A stretch of DNA of 64,000 bases, taken from positions 1-64,000 of the forward strand of contig NZ_BBLV01000001.1 of NCBI RefSeq assembly GCF_000971115.1. Reading direction: 5' to 3'. The translations under genes and the position numbers were made by a program. This document shows, piece after piece, positions 45,048 to 54,013 of this stretch (position 1 is the first letter of the stretch; each line of letters starts with the position of its first letter). The notes under the pieces are model-generated. The model worked only from the letters and a program-made list of their open reading frames with translations. It was not told the DNA's origin and did not search any database. The DNA is from Demequina gelatinilytica. GTDB lineage: Bacteria > Actinomycetota > Actinomycetes > Actinomycetales > Demequinaceae.

Positions 45048-46745
45048 TCAGCTGAGGACGGCGCCCTTCGAAGCCGAGCCCACGAGCTTCTGGTACTTGC
45101 CCAGGACGCCCTTGGTGAAGCGCGCGGGGATGGGCTCCCAGCCCTCCTTGCGCGCCTCGAGCTCCGCGGCGTCGACGTGCAGCTCGAGGGTGCCGTTCGC
45201 CACGTCGAGCGTGATCCTGTCCCCGTCGCGGACGAAGGCGATGGGTCCGCCGTCGACCGCCTCGGGGGCGATGTGGCCCACGCACAGCCCGGTGGTGCCG
45301 CCGGAGAAGCGCCCGTCGGTGACGAGCAGGACGTCCTTGCCGAGGCCCGCGCCCTTGATGGCCGCGGTGATCGCGAGCATCTCGCGCATGCCGGGGCCGC
45401 CCTTGGGGCCCTCGTAGCGGATGACGACGCAGTCACCCTTCTGGATCTCGCCGGCCTCGAGGGCGTCGAGCGCCGCACGCTCGCGGTCGAAGACGCGCGC
45501 CGTGGCCTCGAACACGTCGTCGTCGAAGCCGGCCGACTTCACCACGGCGCCCTCCGGAGCGAGCGTGCCCTTGAGGATGGTGATGCCGCCCGACTTGTGG
45601 ATCGGGTTGTTGAGCGCACGCACCACGCGGCCGTCGATCTTGGCGGGCTTGAGCTCGTCCATGTTCTCGGCGAGGGTCTTGCCGGTGACCGTCATGACGT
45701 CGCCGTGCATGAGGCCCGCATCGAGCAGGGTCTTCATGACGGCGGGGACACCGCCCACGCGGTCGACGTCGTTCATGACGAACTGACCGAACGGCTTGAG
45801 GTCGCCCAGGTGCGGGACCTTGGCGGCGACGCGCGCGAAGTCGTCGAGCGTGAGGTCCACCTCCGCCTCGTTGGCGATCGCGAGCAGGTGCAGGACGGCG
45901 TTGGTCGAGCCGCCGAACGCCATCACCACGGCGATGGCGTTCTCGAAGGCCTCCTTGGTCATGATCTGGCGCGCGGTGATCCCCTTGCGCAGCATCTCGA
46001 CCACGGCCTCGCCCGACTTGTGCGCGTAGTAGTCGCGGCGGCGGTCGGCGCTCGGCGGGGCGGCCGAGCCGGGGATCGACATGCCGAGCGCCTCGCCCAC
46101 GGACGCCATCGTGTTGGCGGTGTACATGCCGCCGCACGCGCCCTCGCCGGGGCAGATGGCCTTCTCGATCGCGAGGCGGTCCTCCTCCGACATGAGGCCC
46201 GCGGCGCACGCGCCCACGGCCTCGAACGCGTCGATGATGGTGACGTCCTTCTCGGTGCCGTCCGACAGCTTCACGTGGCCCGGCATGATCGAGCCGGCGT
46301 AGAGGAACACGCTCGCAAGGTCCAGGCGCGCCGCGGCCATGAGCATGCCCGGGAGCGACTTGTCGCAGCCCGCGAGGAGCACGCTGCCGTCGAGGCGCTC
46401 CGCCATCATCACCGTCTCGACCGAGTCCGCGATGAGGTCGCGGGAGACGAGCGAGAAGTGCATGCCCTCGTGGCCCATCGAGATGCCGTCGGAGACGGAG
46501 ATGGTGCCGAACTCCAGCGGGTAGCCGCCGCCGGCGTGGACGCCGTTCTTGGAGGCCGCGGCAAGGCGCTGCAGCGAGAGGTTGCAGGGCGTGATCTCGT
46601 TCCACGAGGACGCGATGCCGATCTGCGGCTTCGCGAAGTCGTCGTCGCCGAGACCGACCGCGCGGAGCATGCCGCGCGACGCGGTCGCCTCCAGGCCATC
46701 GGTGACCTGGCGCGAGCGGGGCTTGATGTCGGGAGTCTGCGTCAT
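45048..46745 (-). CDS. ilvD: Dihydroxy-acid dehydratase
   Basis: 565 residues, iron-sulfur enzyme of Val/Ile synthesis. Cluster and active-site motifs are [49 protein letters not shown] and [16 protein letters not shown]. It is complete and stands apart from the ilvB cluster 13 kb away. TAGACT (46753-46758) is followed by seven nt to the ATG, so the mRNA is probably leaderless. Confidence 0.96.
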   Translation of the reverse strand: MTQTPDIKPRSRQVTDGLEATASRGMLRAVGLGDDDFAKPQIGIASSWNEITPCNLSLQRLAAASKNGVHAGGGYPLEFGTISVSDGISMGHEGMHFSLVSRDLIADSVETVMMAERLDGSVLLAGCDKSLPGMLMAAARLDLASVFLYAGSIMPGHVKLSDGTEKDVTIIDAFEAVGACAAGLMSEEDRLAIEKAICPGEGACGGMYTANTMASVGEALGMSIPGSAAPPSADRRRDYYAHKSGEAVVEMLRKGITARQIMTKEAFENAIAVVMAFGGSTNAVLHLLAIANEAEVDLTLDDFARVAAKVPHLGDLKPFGQFVMNDVDRVGGVPAVMKTLLDAGLMHGDVMTVTGKTLAENMDELKPAKIDGRVVRALNNPIHKSGGITILKGTLAPEGAVVKSAGFDDDVFEATARVFDRERAALDALEAGEIQKGDCVVIRYEGPKGGPGMREMLAITAAIKGAGLGKDVLLVTDGRFSGGTTGLCVGHIAPEAVDGGPIAFVRDGDRITLDVANGTLELHVDAAELEARKEGWEPIPARFTKGVLGKYQKLVGSASKGAVLS

Positions 46746-46886
46746 ACGCGCGAGTCTAGGGCGCTCGCGTGGGACACGGTGCCCGCATGGTGGACACGGA
46801 CGATGCCGGGGTTGCCGGGGAGGTCCCGGCACCTCTCCAGCACCATGGACCGCATGGGCGGGGCGCGCCGGCACGCCTGGCCCAAG

Positions 46887-46926
46887 GTTCACCGAGGATT
46901 CACCGGCCCATGTCCGGTTCGTCACC
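46887..46926 (+). promoter_or_regulatory. PHO-box-like direct repeats
   Basis: GTTCACC (46887), ATTCACC (46898) and CGTCACC (46920) stand at 11-bp steps (the step at 46909 is poor). Eleven-base direct repeats of GTTCACC are how PhoP of Streptomyces binds. The site lies about 90 bp before the secreted protein gene. Confidence 0.5.
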
Positions 46927-47015
46927 TTGCGCTCAGTACGTTGAGTTCGACGCGGCACCCCCTCACTCAGGGACGATGCACGACCGCCGGCCGCGGCCCG
47001 ACCCCGGAGGAACCG

Positions 47016-48734
47016 ATGAAGCTGCTCCTTGCCGCCTGCGCGGCCACCGCCCTCGCCGCCGCGGCGGCGGCGCCTGCGACCGCCGCGATCGTGAGCGGTC
47101 CGACCACGTTCTCCGCCGACGGCGCGGCGCTCACGGTCTCCCCGCTCGGGACCTACGAGACGGGCGTCTTCGACGCGTCCGCCGCGGAGATCGTCGCCTT
47201 CCACGCGCGCTCGCAGCAGCTCTACAGCGTCGACGCGAACGTCGGGGAGGTCAACGTGCTCGACGCCTCGGACCCCGCCGCCCCGTCGCTGGTGGGCACG
47301 CTGGCCGTCGCCGGCATCGTCGACGCCTCCGGCGACATGATCCCCGCGGGCTCCGAGGCGAACTCGGTCGCGGTGCGCGAGGACGGGCTCGTGGTGGTGG
47401 CGGTCGAGGCCGCCGCCAAGACGGACCGCGGGTGGCTCGCGTTCTTCGACACCGACGGCGACGCGCTGGGCGCGGTCCGCGTGGGCGCGCAGCCCGACAT
47501 GGTGACGGTGACGCCCGACGGCCGCATGGCGATCAGCGCGGACGAGGGCGAGCCCGACCCCACGTACACGGTCGACCCCGAGGGCACCGTGAGCATCGTG
47601 ACCCTGCCGAGGAAGGTCGCCGCACCGACGCAGGCCGCGGTGCGGACCGCCGACTTCCACGCGTACGAGGGCGATGCCCTGCCCGACGGCGTGCGCGTCT
47701 TCGGTCCGACGTCCAAGGACGGCCTCGCCTACCCGGTCTCCCGCAACCTCGAGCCCGAGTACGTGACGGTCGACTCCAGGTCGCGCACCGCCTACGTCAC
47801 CCTCCAGGAGGCGAACGCGATCGCGGTGGTCGACCTGCGCGCCGCCACGGTCGCCGACCTGTGGTCGCTGGGCGCGAAGGATCTGTCGGTTGCGGGCAAC
47901 GGCATCGACCCCTCCGACAAGGACGATGCCATCGCAATCCGGCCGGTCCCCCTCAAGAGCCTGTACATGCCCGACTCGATCGCGGCCTACACCTCGCGCG
48001 GCATCACCTACCTGGTGACCGCGAACGAGGGCGACGCGCGCGACGACTGGAACGAGGGCCCGGACGGGTACGAGGAGTCGATCCGCATCGCCGACCTCGC
48101 GGACGACGGCCTGCTGTGCGACGGCGTCCTCACCGACGACCAGCTGAAGAAGGGCGCGCTCGGCCGCCTCGACGTCTCCACCGCATCGGGCTACAACGAG
48201 GACCTGGGCTGCTTCGACGAGCTCTACGCCTTCGGCGGGCGGTCCTTCTCGATCTGGACCACCGACGGCACGCAGGTGTTCGACTCGGGCGACGACCTCG
48301 AGCAGATCACCGCGGAGGCGCTGCCGGACTACTTCAACTCGAGCAACGACGAGACCGAGCTCGACTCGCGCTCGGACGCCAAGGGACCGGAGCCCGAGGG
48401 CGTCACCGTCGGCGAGGTGCGCGGCCGCACCTACGCATTCGTGGGTCTCGAGCGCATCGGCGGCGTGATGGTCTACGACGTGACCTCGCCGGCGTGCGCC
48501 GAGTTCGTCACCTACGTCAACAACCGCGACTTCGAGGCGGACCCCGAGTCCTCCGCAGCGGGCGACCTGGGCCCCGAGGGCCTCGCATTCATCGCGGCGA
48601 AGGACTCCCCGACGCGCTCGCCGATGCTCGCGGTGGGCAACGAGGTCTCGGGCACCACCACGCTGTACTCGGTCGACACCGTCACGGTCGACCGTCCCGC
48701 GAAGGGCAAGGGTCGACCGACGCAGCACCGCTGA
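47016..48734 (+). CDS. Secreted choice-of-anchor I domain beta-propeller protein
   Basis: 572 residues from ATG 47016, GGAGGAACCG upstream. A signal peptide (1-24, cleaving after PATAA) is followed by a propeller of the choice-of-anchor I family: [26 protein letters not shown] split over 45-75, [53 protein letters not shown] and [14 protein letters not shown]. Members are extracellular and often associated with phosphate-starvation genes; no catalytic site is identified. The signal peptide without a lipobox indicates release or loose wall binding. Longer in-frame starts upstream have no support. Confidence 0.88.
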   Translation: MKLLLAACAATALAAAAAAPATAAIVSGPTTFSADGAALTVSPLGTYETGVFDASAAEIVAFHARSQQLYSVDANVGEVNVLDASDPAAPSLVGTLAVAGIVDASGDMIPAGSEANSVAVREDGLVVVAVEAAAKTDRGWLAFFDTDGDALGAVRVGAQPDMVTVTPDGRMAISADEGEPDPTYTVDPEGTVSIVTLPRKVAAPTQAAVRTADFHAYEGDALPDGVRVFGPTSKDGLAYPVSRNLEPEYVTVDSRSRTAYVTLQEANAIAVVDLRAATVADLWSLGAKDLSVAGNGIDPSDKDDAIAIRPVPLKSLYMPDSIAAYTSRGITYLVTANEGDARDDWNEGPDGYEESIRIADLADDGLLCDGVLTDDQLKKGALGRLDVSTASGYNEDLGCFDELYAFGGRSFSIWTTDGTQVFDSGDDLEQITAEALPDYFNSSNDETELDSRSDAKGPEPEGVTVGEVRGRTYAFVGLERIGGVMVYDVTSPACAEFVTYVNNRDFEADPESSAAGDLGPEGLAFIAAKDSPTRSPMLAVGNEVSGTTTLYSVDTVTVDRPAKGKGRPTQHR

Positions 48735-48742
48735 TCCTGCCC

Positions 48743-48780
48743 AGGGCCCGGGGTGCCGCAGGCGCGACGCCCCGGGCCCT
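48743..48780 (+). terminator. Terminator after the choice-of-anchor I gene
   Basis: Stem AGGGCCCGGGG paired with CCCCGGGCCCT (48770-48780) over a GC loop, nine bp after the stop. Confidence 0.75.
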
Positions 48781-48797
48781 TGCGCTGCACACCCGGC

Positions 48798-48828
48798 TTG
48801 ACGTTGACGTGGCGTCAACTTCTACCGT
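48798..48828 (+). promoter_or_regulatory. MerR-type promoter
   Basis: TTGACG (48798-48803), a 19-nt spacer, TACCGT (48823-48828), then seven nt to ATG 48836. The spacer holds GTTGACG-TGG-CGTCAAC (48803-48819). A 19-base spacer with a palindrome is the hallmark of MerR-controlled promoters, so the gene probably controls itself. Confidence 0.75.
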
Positions 48829-48835
48829 GGTCGGC

Positions 48836-49585
48836 ATGGACCTCGACATCGCCGCCGTCGCGCGGCTCACGGGCGTGACGAGCCGCACGCTGCGCCACTA
48901 CGACGCGATCGGGCTGCTCACCCCCGCGCGGACCGGCCACGACGGTCGGCGGTTCTACGGCGACGCCCAGCTGCTGCGCCTCCAGCACATCCTTGTGCTG
49001 CGCGAGCTCGAGGTCCCGCTCGACACCATCGCGAGCATCGTCGACACGGACGATGCCACCCTCACCTCCGCGCTCATGCGTGACCACCACGTCGCGCTGC
49101 TCGCGCGCCGCGACCGCTTCGCTGCGCTCGCCGAGACGGTCGAGCGCACCATCACCCGCATCGAGAAGGGACTCCCCATGACCGCCGACGACATGTTCGA
49201 AGGCTTCGATCACACCGCGTACGAGCCCGAGGCTCGCGAGCGTTGGGGCGACGATGCGGTCGCGCGATCGAACGCCGCCTGGGCGTCGCTGGACAAGGCC
49301 GACCAGCGCGCCCACCTTGCCGAGCACGAGGCGATCGCGGAGGCGCTGGGACGCCTCGCGGCGGCCGACGCCGACCCCGCGAGCGACGAGGTCCAGGCCC
49401 TGGTCGCCCGCCATCACGCGTGGGTCTCGCTGTTCTGGACCCCTGGCCGCGAGGCGTACACGGGACTGGGCGCGACGTACGCGGACGACGCGCGCTTCCG
49501 CGCGACCTACGACAAGCACGGGGACGGCACCGCGGTCCTCCTGAGGGACGCGATCGCGGTCTACGCACAGTCGTTGCACGACTGA
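48836..49585 (+). CDS. MerR family regulator, TipAL-like with TipAS domain
   Basis: 249 residues. N-terminal MerR HTH (DIAAVARLTGVTSRTLRHYD, then RTGHDGRRFYGDAQL), a dimer helix (LDTIASIVDT) and, from about 115, a TipAS-like antibiotic-binding domain (DMFEGFDHTAYEPEARERWG, HHAWVSLFWTPGREAYTGLG). TipAL proteins bind thiopeptides and activate multidrug genes. No obvious target adjacent except the leaderless self-promoter. Confidence 0.9.
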   Translation: MDLDIAAVARLTGVTSRTLRHYDAIGLLTPARTGHDGRRFYGDAQLLRLQHILVLRELEVPLDTIASIVDTDDATLTSALMRDHHVALLARRDRFAALAETVERTITRIEKGLPMTADDMFEGFDHTAYEPEARERWGDDAVARSNAAWASLDKADQRAHLAEHEAIAEALGRLAAADADPASDEVQALVARHHAWVSLFWTPGREAYTGLGATYADDARFRATYDKHGDGTAVLLRDAIAVYAQSLHD

Positions 49586-49608
49586 CCAGGGCTCTTTGCC
49601 ACCCGTCG

Positions 49609-49634
49609 GGAATCACTTGGGGCGCCGCGCCGTT
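49609..49634 (+). promoter_or_regulatory. SigR/SigH-type promoter
   Basis: GGAAT (49609-49613), 18 nt, GTT (49632-49634). This equals the thiol-stress sigma R consensus GGAAT-N18-GTT of actinobacteria. It sits 25 bp before an FMN reductase, a plausible redox-stress gene. Confidence 0.6.
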
Positions 49635-49659
49635 GACCCGTGCGACCCAAGGGGGAACG

Positions 49660-50334
49660 ATGCCGACGATCGGTCTGCTGCTAGGCCAGCTCCCGCAGGC
49701 GCGATCGACGCGACTGCTCTCCTCGCTGCTCCACCGCGCCGCGTCGCGCGGCACCACGCTGGTGGAGCTCACGCCCCAGGCGCTGCCGATGCACCCGCCG
49801 TACACCGACGCGCCGATGCCGTCGGCCGGAGCGGCGTGGAAGTGCGCCCTCGCCGGGGTCGACGGCCTGATCGTCGTCACGCCCAGCCATGAGCGCTCGA
49901 TCCCCGGCACGCTCAAGCACGCGCTGGACTGGGCCGCATCGACGCCGAGCCCGTTGGCAGGCATGCCCGTGATGATCGCGGGTGTCGCGCGTCCGCACGA
50001 GGGCCTCTTCTCCCCTGTGGCGCATCTGCGCACCATCCTCAACGACGCGGGAGCCGAGGTCGCGGGCCAGCCCGAGCGCTCGCTCGCGATGGACCCCGCC
50101 GCCTTCGGCGAGGCGGGCGAGTGCTCCGATGCCGCGCTGTGGCAGCAGGCTGCGGAGCTGCTCGCGGATGCGGCCGGGTTCACGGTGCATGTGCGACGTG
50201 CGCGTGCCGCGGTCCCGTCGACGCCTGTGCCCGCCATCGATGCCGCAGGCACAGCACCGCTGAGCCCCGAGGTCGGCGTGCCCATGGCGACGCAGGCGAT
50301 GGCTCCGGTCGCGGGCCCTGCCGTGATCGCGTGA
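49660..50334 (+). CDS. NADPH-dependent FMN reductase-like oxidoreductase
   Basis: 224 residues from ATG 49660, GGGGGAACG before it. Flavodoxin-like fold: LLLGQLPQARSTRLL (phosphate loop), GLIVVTPSHERSIPGTLKHALDW (flavin site). The C-terminal ~45 residues are Ala/Pro-rich and not part of the fold. It is related to the protein at 50450-51013 and probably reduces quinones or flavin. Confidence 0.88.
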   Translation: MPTIGLLLGQLPQARSTRLLSSLLHRAASRGTTLVELTPQALPMHPPYTDAPMPSAGAAWKCALAGVDGLIVVTPSHERSIPGTLKHALDWAASTPSPLAGMPVMIAGVARPHEGLFSPVAHLRTILNDAGAEVAGQPERSLAMDPAAFGEAGECSDAALWQQAAELLADAAGFTVHVRRARAAVPSTPVPAIDAAGTAPLSPEVGVPMATQAMAPVAGPAVIA

Positions 50335-50342
50335 CGCACAAC

Positions 50343-50381
50343 TTGGTTGATGCATCATCTTCTGGAATAGTTGACGCGTCA
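50343..50381 (+). promoter_or_regulatory. Promoter with two flanking palindromes
   Basis: TTGGTT (50343-50348), 17 nt, AATAGT (50366-50371). TGATGCATCA (50348-50357) follows the -35, and TGACGCGTCA (50372-50381) follows the -10; both are perfect palindromes, 24 nt apart centre to centre. This looks like a double operator for a MarR- or HxlR-type redox repressor, which is not encoded nearby. Confidence 0.55.
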
Positions 50382-50449
50382 CCCTCGTTGGGGTGATCGA
50401 CCGACGACGGAGTCGGCGCCTCCACCCTCACCCTGAACAGGAGACTCCC

Positions 50450-51013
50450 ATGACCCGCATCGGCATCATCGTCGGCTCCATCGCCGACGCCTCCATCAAC
50501 CGCCAGGTCGCCAACGCCCTCCCCAGCCTCGCCTCGAGCGACGACGTCGAGTTCGTCTTCCTCGAGTACAAGGACCTGCCCTTCTACGACTACGCCCACG
50601 ACGCGGACTACCCGCAGGTGGCGCGCGACTGGAAGCAGGCGATCGCCGACGTCGACGGCGTCATAATCGTGACCCCCGAGTACTCGCGCTCGATCCCCGG
50701 CGTCCTCAAGAACGCCCTCGACTGGTCGGCCCGCCCGTGGGGCCAGGGCTCGTTCGCGGGCAAGCCCGTCGCGATCATGGGCGCCTCGATCGGCGCCGCC
50801 GGCACCGCCGCCGCGCAGCAGCACCTGCGCGCGATCCTGGGCCACTACGACGCCCCCACCATGGGCCAGCCGGAGACCTTCTTCCACTACCGCGCGGACG
50901 CGTTCGGCGCCGACGGCTCGCTCCAGGACGAGGCCTCGGCCGCCGTCCTTGGGGGCTTCGTCAACGCCGCGATCGCGCACGTCGAGAAGCACGCGCCGGT
51001 CGCCGTCGCATAG
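50450..51013 (+). CDS. NADPH-dependent FMN reductase
   Basis: 187 residues with the standard flavodoxin-like plan: IIVGSIADASINRQVANAL, GVIIVTPEYSRSIPGVLKNALDW and GASIGAAGTAAAQQHLR. It should bind FMN and use NADPH to reduce quinones, azo dyes or iron. An AACAGGAG-like site precedes ATG 50450. A hairpin follows at 51029-51067. Regulated by the palindromic promoter at 50343-50381. Confidence 0.93.
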   Translation: MTRIGIIVGSIADASINRQVANALPSLASSDDVEFVFLEYKDLPFYDYAHDADYPQVARDWKQAIADVDGVIIVTPEYSRSIPGVLKNALDWSARPWGQGSFAGKPVAIMGASIGAAGTAAAQQHLRAILGHYDAPTMGQPETFFHYRADAFGADGSLQDEASAAVLGGFVNAAIAHVEKHAPVAVA

Positions 51014-51028
51014 CCCCCGATCTCAGTC

Positions 51029-51067
51029 CGAAGGCCCCGTCAGGCAGCACGCCAGGCGGGGCCTTCG
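51029..51067. terminator. Convergent terminator
   Basis: Stem CGAAGGCCCCG / CGGGGCCTTCG with a 17-nt loop between the FMN reductase and the converging HTH gene. Confidence 0.75.
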
Positions 51068-51116
51068 CCATGCGCCGCCTCAGCGCACGAGGGCGAGCGC
51101 TCGCATCCCCGGCGCG

Positions 51117-51344
51117 TCAGCCGCCGATGCGAAGGAGGTCCGAGACGTCGCAGTCCAGCGCCTGGCAGATCGCCGTGAGGGTGGAGAAGCGCACGGCGCG
51201 CGCACGGTTGTTCTTGAGCACCGAGAGGTTCACGACGGTGACGCCCGCGCGCTCAGCGAGCTCGGTGAGGGTCACGCCGCGCGCCTCGAGCATCGCGTCG
51301 AGCGTGCAGACGATGCGGTGGTCGTCGACCTCGGCCGGGCTCAC
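51117..51344 (-). CDS. Cro/CI-type HTH regulator (YozG-like)
   Basis: 75 residues from GTG 51344, overlapping the DUF2975 stop by GTGA. A single HTH domain (LTELAERAGVTVVNLSVLKN) and a C-terminal CQALDCDVSDLLRI, typical of the short YozG-type regulators paired with DUF2975 membrane proteins. Likely binds the palindromes at 52045-52059. Confidence 0.88.
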   Translation of the reverse strand: MSPAEVDDHRIVCTLDAMLEARGVTLTELAERAGVTVVNLSVLKNNRARAVRFSTLTAICQALDCDVSDLLRIGG

Positions 51345-52033
51345 ACCAGACCCTCCAGGTCCCTCCGCATCGCCGCGGCCTCGCGCCACGCGACGCCCAG
51401 GGCCATGATGACGAGGCCCGCCACGACGACCGACAGGTTGACGGCGAGCGGCGCCGCCGTCGCGACGGCTCCCGCAGCCGAGCCCTCGACGATCCAGTCG
51501 GCGACCGCCCACCGCGCCCACGCCGCGAGCGGTGAGCCGACGGCGACGAGCACCCCGATCGCGATGATGCGGCGCGAGGCCGCAGGCCCGAACCCCGCAG
51601 CGCGGCGGATCTCGCCAACGGTGCGGAACACCAGCCACCAGATCACGGCGACCCCGGCGAGCGGGAGCGCGCGGACCGCCATCCACGCGAACTGTTCGAC
51701 GCGCGATGCCCCATAGATGGTGACATGCGACTCGTTGCCGTAGAACTCGACACCGAAGTCACCGTTGGACGTGGACTGGAGACCCCCCGCGAGCTGCTGC
51801 GCCGCGATCGCGGACTGCACGCCGGCCTCCCCGTCGATCGTGACGGCCTCGTTCGGCCCCAGGGTGTTCGCATCCGACCACATGAGCACATCGCCGAGAC
51901 GCCACAGCTCGATCACGTCGACGCCGTTCGGACCGAGCGCCCACGCCAGCGCCCAGACCGCCGACACGACCGCGAGCGCCATCGCGGTCCACTGCACCAC
52001 CCCGATCGCGGAGCGCCTCACCATGACCTTCAT
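51341..52033 (-). CDS. DUF2975 membrane protein
   Basis: 230 residues with four membrane segments (about 12-32, 115-135, 152-172, 190-212) and a 75-residue outside loop after the first. EIRRAAGFGPAASRRIIAIG is typical of DUF2975. Its gene precedes and is coupled to the HTH gene; this pairing is widespread, with unknown function. Confidence 0.82.
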   Translation of the reverse strand: MKVMVRRSAIGVVQWTAMALAVVSAVWALAWALGPNGVDVIELWRLGDVLMWSDANTLGPNEAVTIDGEAGVQSAIAAQQLAGGLQSTSNGDFGVEFYGNESHVTIYGASRVEQFAWMAVRALPLAGVAVIWWLVFRTVGEIRRAAGFGPAASRRIIAIGVLVAVGSPLAAWARWAVADWIVEGSAAGAVATAAPLAVNLSVVVAGLVIMALGVAWREAAAMRRDLEGLV

Positions 52034-52044
52034 CGACCACCCCC

Positions 52045-52059
52045 TATCGAAAATCGATA
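52045..52059 (-). promoter_or_regulatory. Operator of the DUF2975/HTH pair
   Basis: TATCGA-AAA-TCGATA, exact 6-bp arms, in an AT-rich patch (52045-52077) with related ATCGAT words. It lies 12 bp before the DUF2975 start and is the AT-rich part of an otherwise GC-rich intergene, the usual place for the -10. Confidence 0.6.
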
Positions 52060-52090
52060 ATAACGATGATCGATATGCTGTCAAGGGTGT

Positions 52091-52117
52091 GGAATCACGC
52101 CGGGCCGCCCAGGCGTT
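52091..52117 (+). promoter_or_regulatory. Possible ECF promoter of the photolyase gene
   Basis: GGAAT (52091-52095), 19 nt, GTT (52115-52117), nine nt before ATG. This is one base longer than the sigma R spacing at 49609, so weaker. Confidence 0.35.
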
Positions 52118-52126
52118 GAGCGCACC

Positions 52127-53440
52127 ATGACGTCGGTGTGGTGGGTGCGCAGAGACGCACGGCTCGCGGACAACCCGGCCCTGCTCGCGGCGCAGGAGGA
52201 CGGCCGGGCCGCGGCGGTCTTCGCATGGAACCGCGGCGTCCACCTGTGGTCCGGTCGTCGCCGCGCCCACCTCGCGCGCGTGCTGTGGAGCCTGCGCGAG
52301 GACACGGGCGGGGCGCTCGGCGTCCGCAGCGGGGACCCCGCGGACGCGATCCTCTCGAGCGCCCGTGAGCACGATGCGCGGGTGGTCGTCGCGGCGAGGG
52401 AGGCCTCCCCCGCCGGCATCGCCGCTCAGGACGCGGTCCGCGCGGCTCTCGAGTCGGACGGTCGGGAGCTGCGCCTGGTCGGCACGCCGTACGCCGTGGC
52501 ACCGGGGCGCATCGTCAAGGCCGACGGGACCGAGTACAAGGTGTTCACGCCGTTCTCCCGCGCGTGGCGCGAGCACGGCTGGCCCGCGCCCGCGCCGCCC
52601 GCGGACCCCGACGCGTTCGTGCGCGTCGCCTCGGACGTCGACCTCGACCAGGAGGCGGCGCGCGGCGACACCGACGACCCGCTCGCGGCGCCGCACGAGT
52701 TCCGCGAGGAGCGCGTCGTCCAGGCCTGGGCGGACTACGTCGACGGACCGCTCGCGCGCTACGCCGTCGAGCGCGACCGGCCCGACCTCGACTCGACGTC
52801 GCACGTCTCGGTGCCGCTGGCTTTCGGCCAGCTCCACCCGCGCACGCTGCTCGCTGCGACCGGCGCCGTCCCCGGCGACGCCGCCCGCAAGCTCGAGTCG
52901 GAGATCGCGTGGCGCGACTTCCATGCGGATGTCCTGTTCCACCACCCGCGCGCCCAGCGCGAGTCGTTGACCCCGGTCATGCCGGACGCGCATTGGGCCG
53001 CAGGCCGCGAGGCCGACCAGGCGTTCATGGCGTGGCGCGACGGCCGCACCGGCTACCCGCTGGTCGACGCCGGCATGCGGGAGCTCGCCGCGACGGGAGC
53101 CATGCACAACCGGGTCCGCATGGTGGTCGCCAGCTTCCTGGTCAAGGACCTCCACCTGCCATGGCAGCGCGGGGCCGACCACTTCCGCCGCGCGCTGCTC
53201 GACTACGACCACGCGCAGAACCAGCTCAACTGGCAGTGGGTCGCAGGCACCGGGCGGGACGCGGCGCCCTTCTTCCGCGTGTTCAACCCCACGACGCAGG
53301 CGGACCGCTACGACCCGGACCGACACTATGCGGAGCGGTGGATCCCCGAGCTGGACACCCCCGCCTACCCCGCACCGATGGTCGACCACGCCGCCGAGCG
53401 CGAGGTCGCGCTCGCCGCGCTACGGCACTCACGGGCGTAA
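52127..53440 (+). CDS. phrB: Deoxyribodipyrimidine photolyase (cryptochrome/photolyase family)
   Basis: 437 residues. N-terminal antenna domain (WWVRRDARLADNPALLAA) and a C-terminal FAD domain with EIAWRDFHADVL, MHNRVRMVVASFLVKDLHLPW, DYDHAQNQLNWQWVAGTG and RVFNPTTQADRYDP. These are the FAD and DNA-binding residues of class I CPD photolyase, which reverses cyclobutane dimers with blue light. Divergent from the DUF2975 gene. Confidence 0.95.
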   Translation: MTSVWWVRRDARLADNPALLAAQEDGRAAAVFAWNRGVHLWSGRRRAHLARVLWSLREDTGGALGVRSGDPADAILSSAREHDARVVVAAREASPAGIAAQDAVRAALESDGRELRLVGTPYAVAPGRIVKADGTEYKVFTPFSRAWREHGWPAPAPPADPDAFVRVASDVDLDQEAARGDTDDPLAAPHEFREERVVQAWADYVDGPLARYAVERDRPDLDSTSHVSVPLAFGQLHPRTLLAATGAVPGDAARKLESEIAWRDFHADVLFHHPRAQRESLTPVMPDAHWAAGREADQAFMAWRDGRTGYPLVDAGMRELAATGAMHNRVRMVVASFLVKDLHLPWQRGADHFRRALLDYDHAQNQLNWQWVAGTGRDAAPFFRVFNPTTQADRYDPDRHYAERWIPELDTPAYPAPMVDHAAEREVALAALRHSRA

Positions 53441-53580
53441 CAAGGTTATTTCCCGGTCGACACCGCGCCGACACACACGCGTCGTAGCGTGAGTCCCGCC
53501 AGCGAGGGCGCCCACCCGGGCGCACGGCCCATGCCGACGCCCTCCCGGCATGGCGCCCTCCCCGACGGGAAGGACCGGTC

Positions 53581-53904
53581 ATGGAGACTCCTGCACGCGA
53601 GTACCTGGGATACGTGGGCCACCCCGAGCTTCCGCACGGCTACTACCCGTATCTGGGACGACGCCCGGACCAGCGCAAGGACTGGCTGGCGACGGCGGCG
53701 GTGGCCTCAGGGTCCCTGCTGCTGTTCCCCGCGGCCATCGCCTTCGGCCATGCCAGCATGCGCGCGATCCGGCGCGGGGAGTCCGCCGCCACGCGTCGGG
53801 CACGTGCGGGGCTCGCGCTGGGATACGGTGCGGCGGCCGTGGTCCAGATCGCGTACTTCGCATTCGCCGCCCATGCGCTCGCGAGCCGCGGCGTGACCAC
53901 CTGA
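53581..53904 (+). CDS. DUF4190-like small membrane protein
   Basis: 107 residues. After a 30-residue N-terminal stretch come two membrane segments (about 36-58 and 76-99) with the DUF4190-like FGHASMRAIRRGES and AGLALGYGAAA between them. GGAAGG lies upstream of ATG 53581. An overlapping +2 frame across the same bases is less plausible because it loses these hydrophobic patterns. Function unknown. Confidence 0.6.
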   Translation: METPAREYLGYVGHPELPHGYYPYLGRRPDQRKDWLATAAVASGSLLLFPAAIAFGHASMRAIRRGESAATRRARAGLALGYGAAAVVQIAYFAFAAHALASRGVTT

Positions 53905-53913
53905 TCGCGACGC

Positions 53914-53940
53914 GCGGAGCACCGCCGAGGGGCGCTCCGC
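53914..53940 (+). terminator. Short hairpin after the DUF4190-like gene
   Basis: GCGGAGC (53914-53920) paired with GCTCCGC (53934-53940), nine bp past the stop. Short and weak. Confidence 0.35.
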
Positions 53941-54013
53941 ACACGCGAAGGCGTTCAGGCCATGTCCGATGACCGCGAGCGCCACCTCCCTTCCATGGGT
54001 CACACTCATGAGC

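Noticed and set aside
44841-48734. A very long forward open frame of 1297 codons
   Set aside because: Only the last part from ATG 47016 has a ribosome site, signal peptide and family match. The rest is antisense to ilvD and is open because stop codons are rare at this GC content.
53489-53896. Alternative frame over the DUF4190-like gene
   Set aside because: It lacks hydrophobic segments and a ribosome site, and its residues look random.
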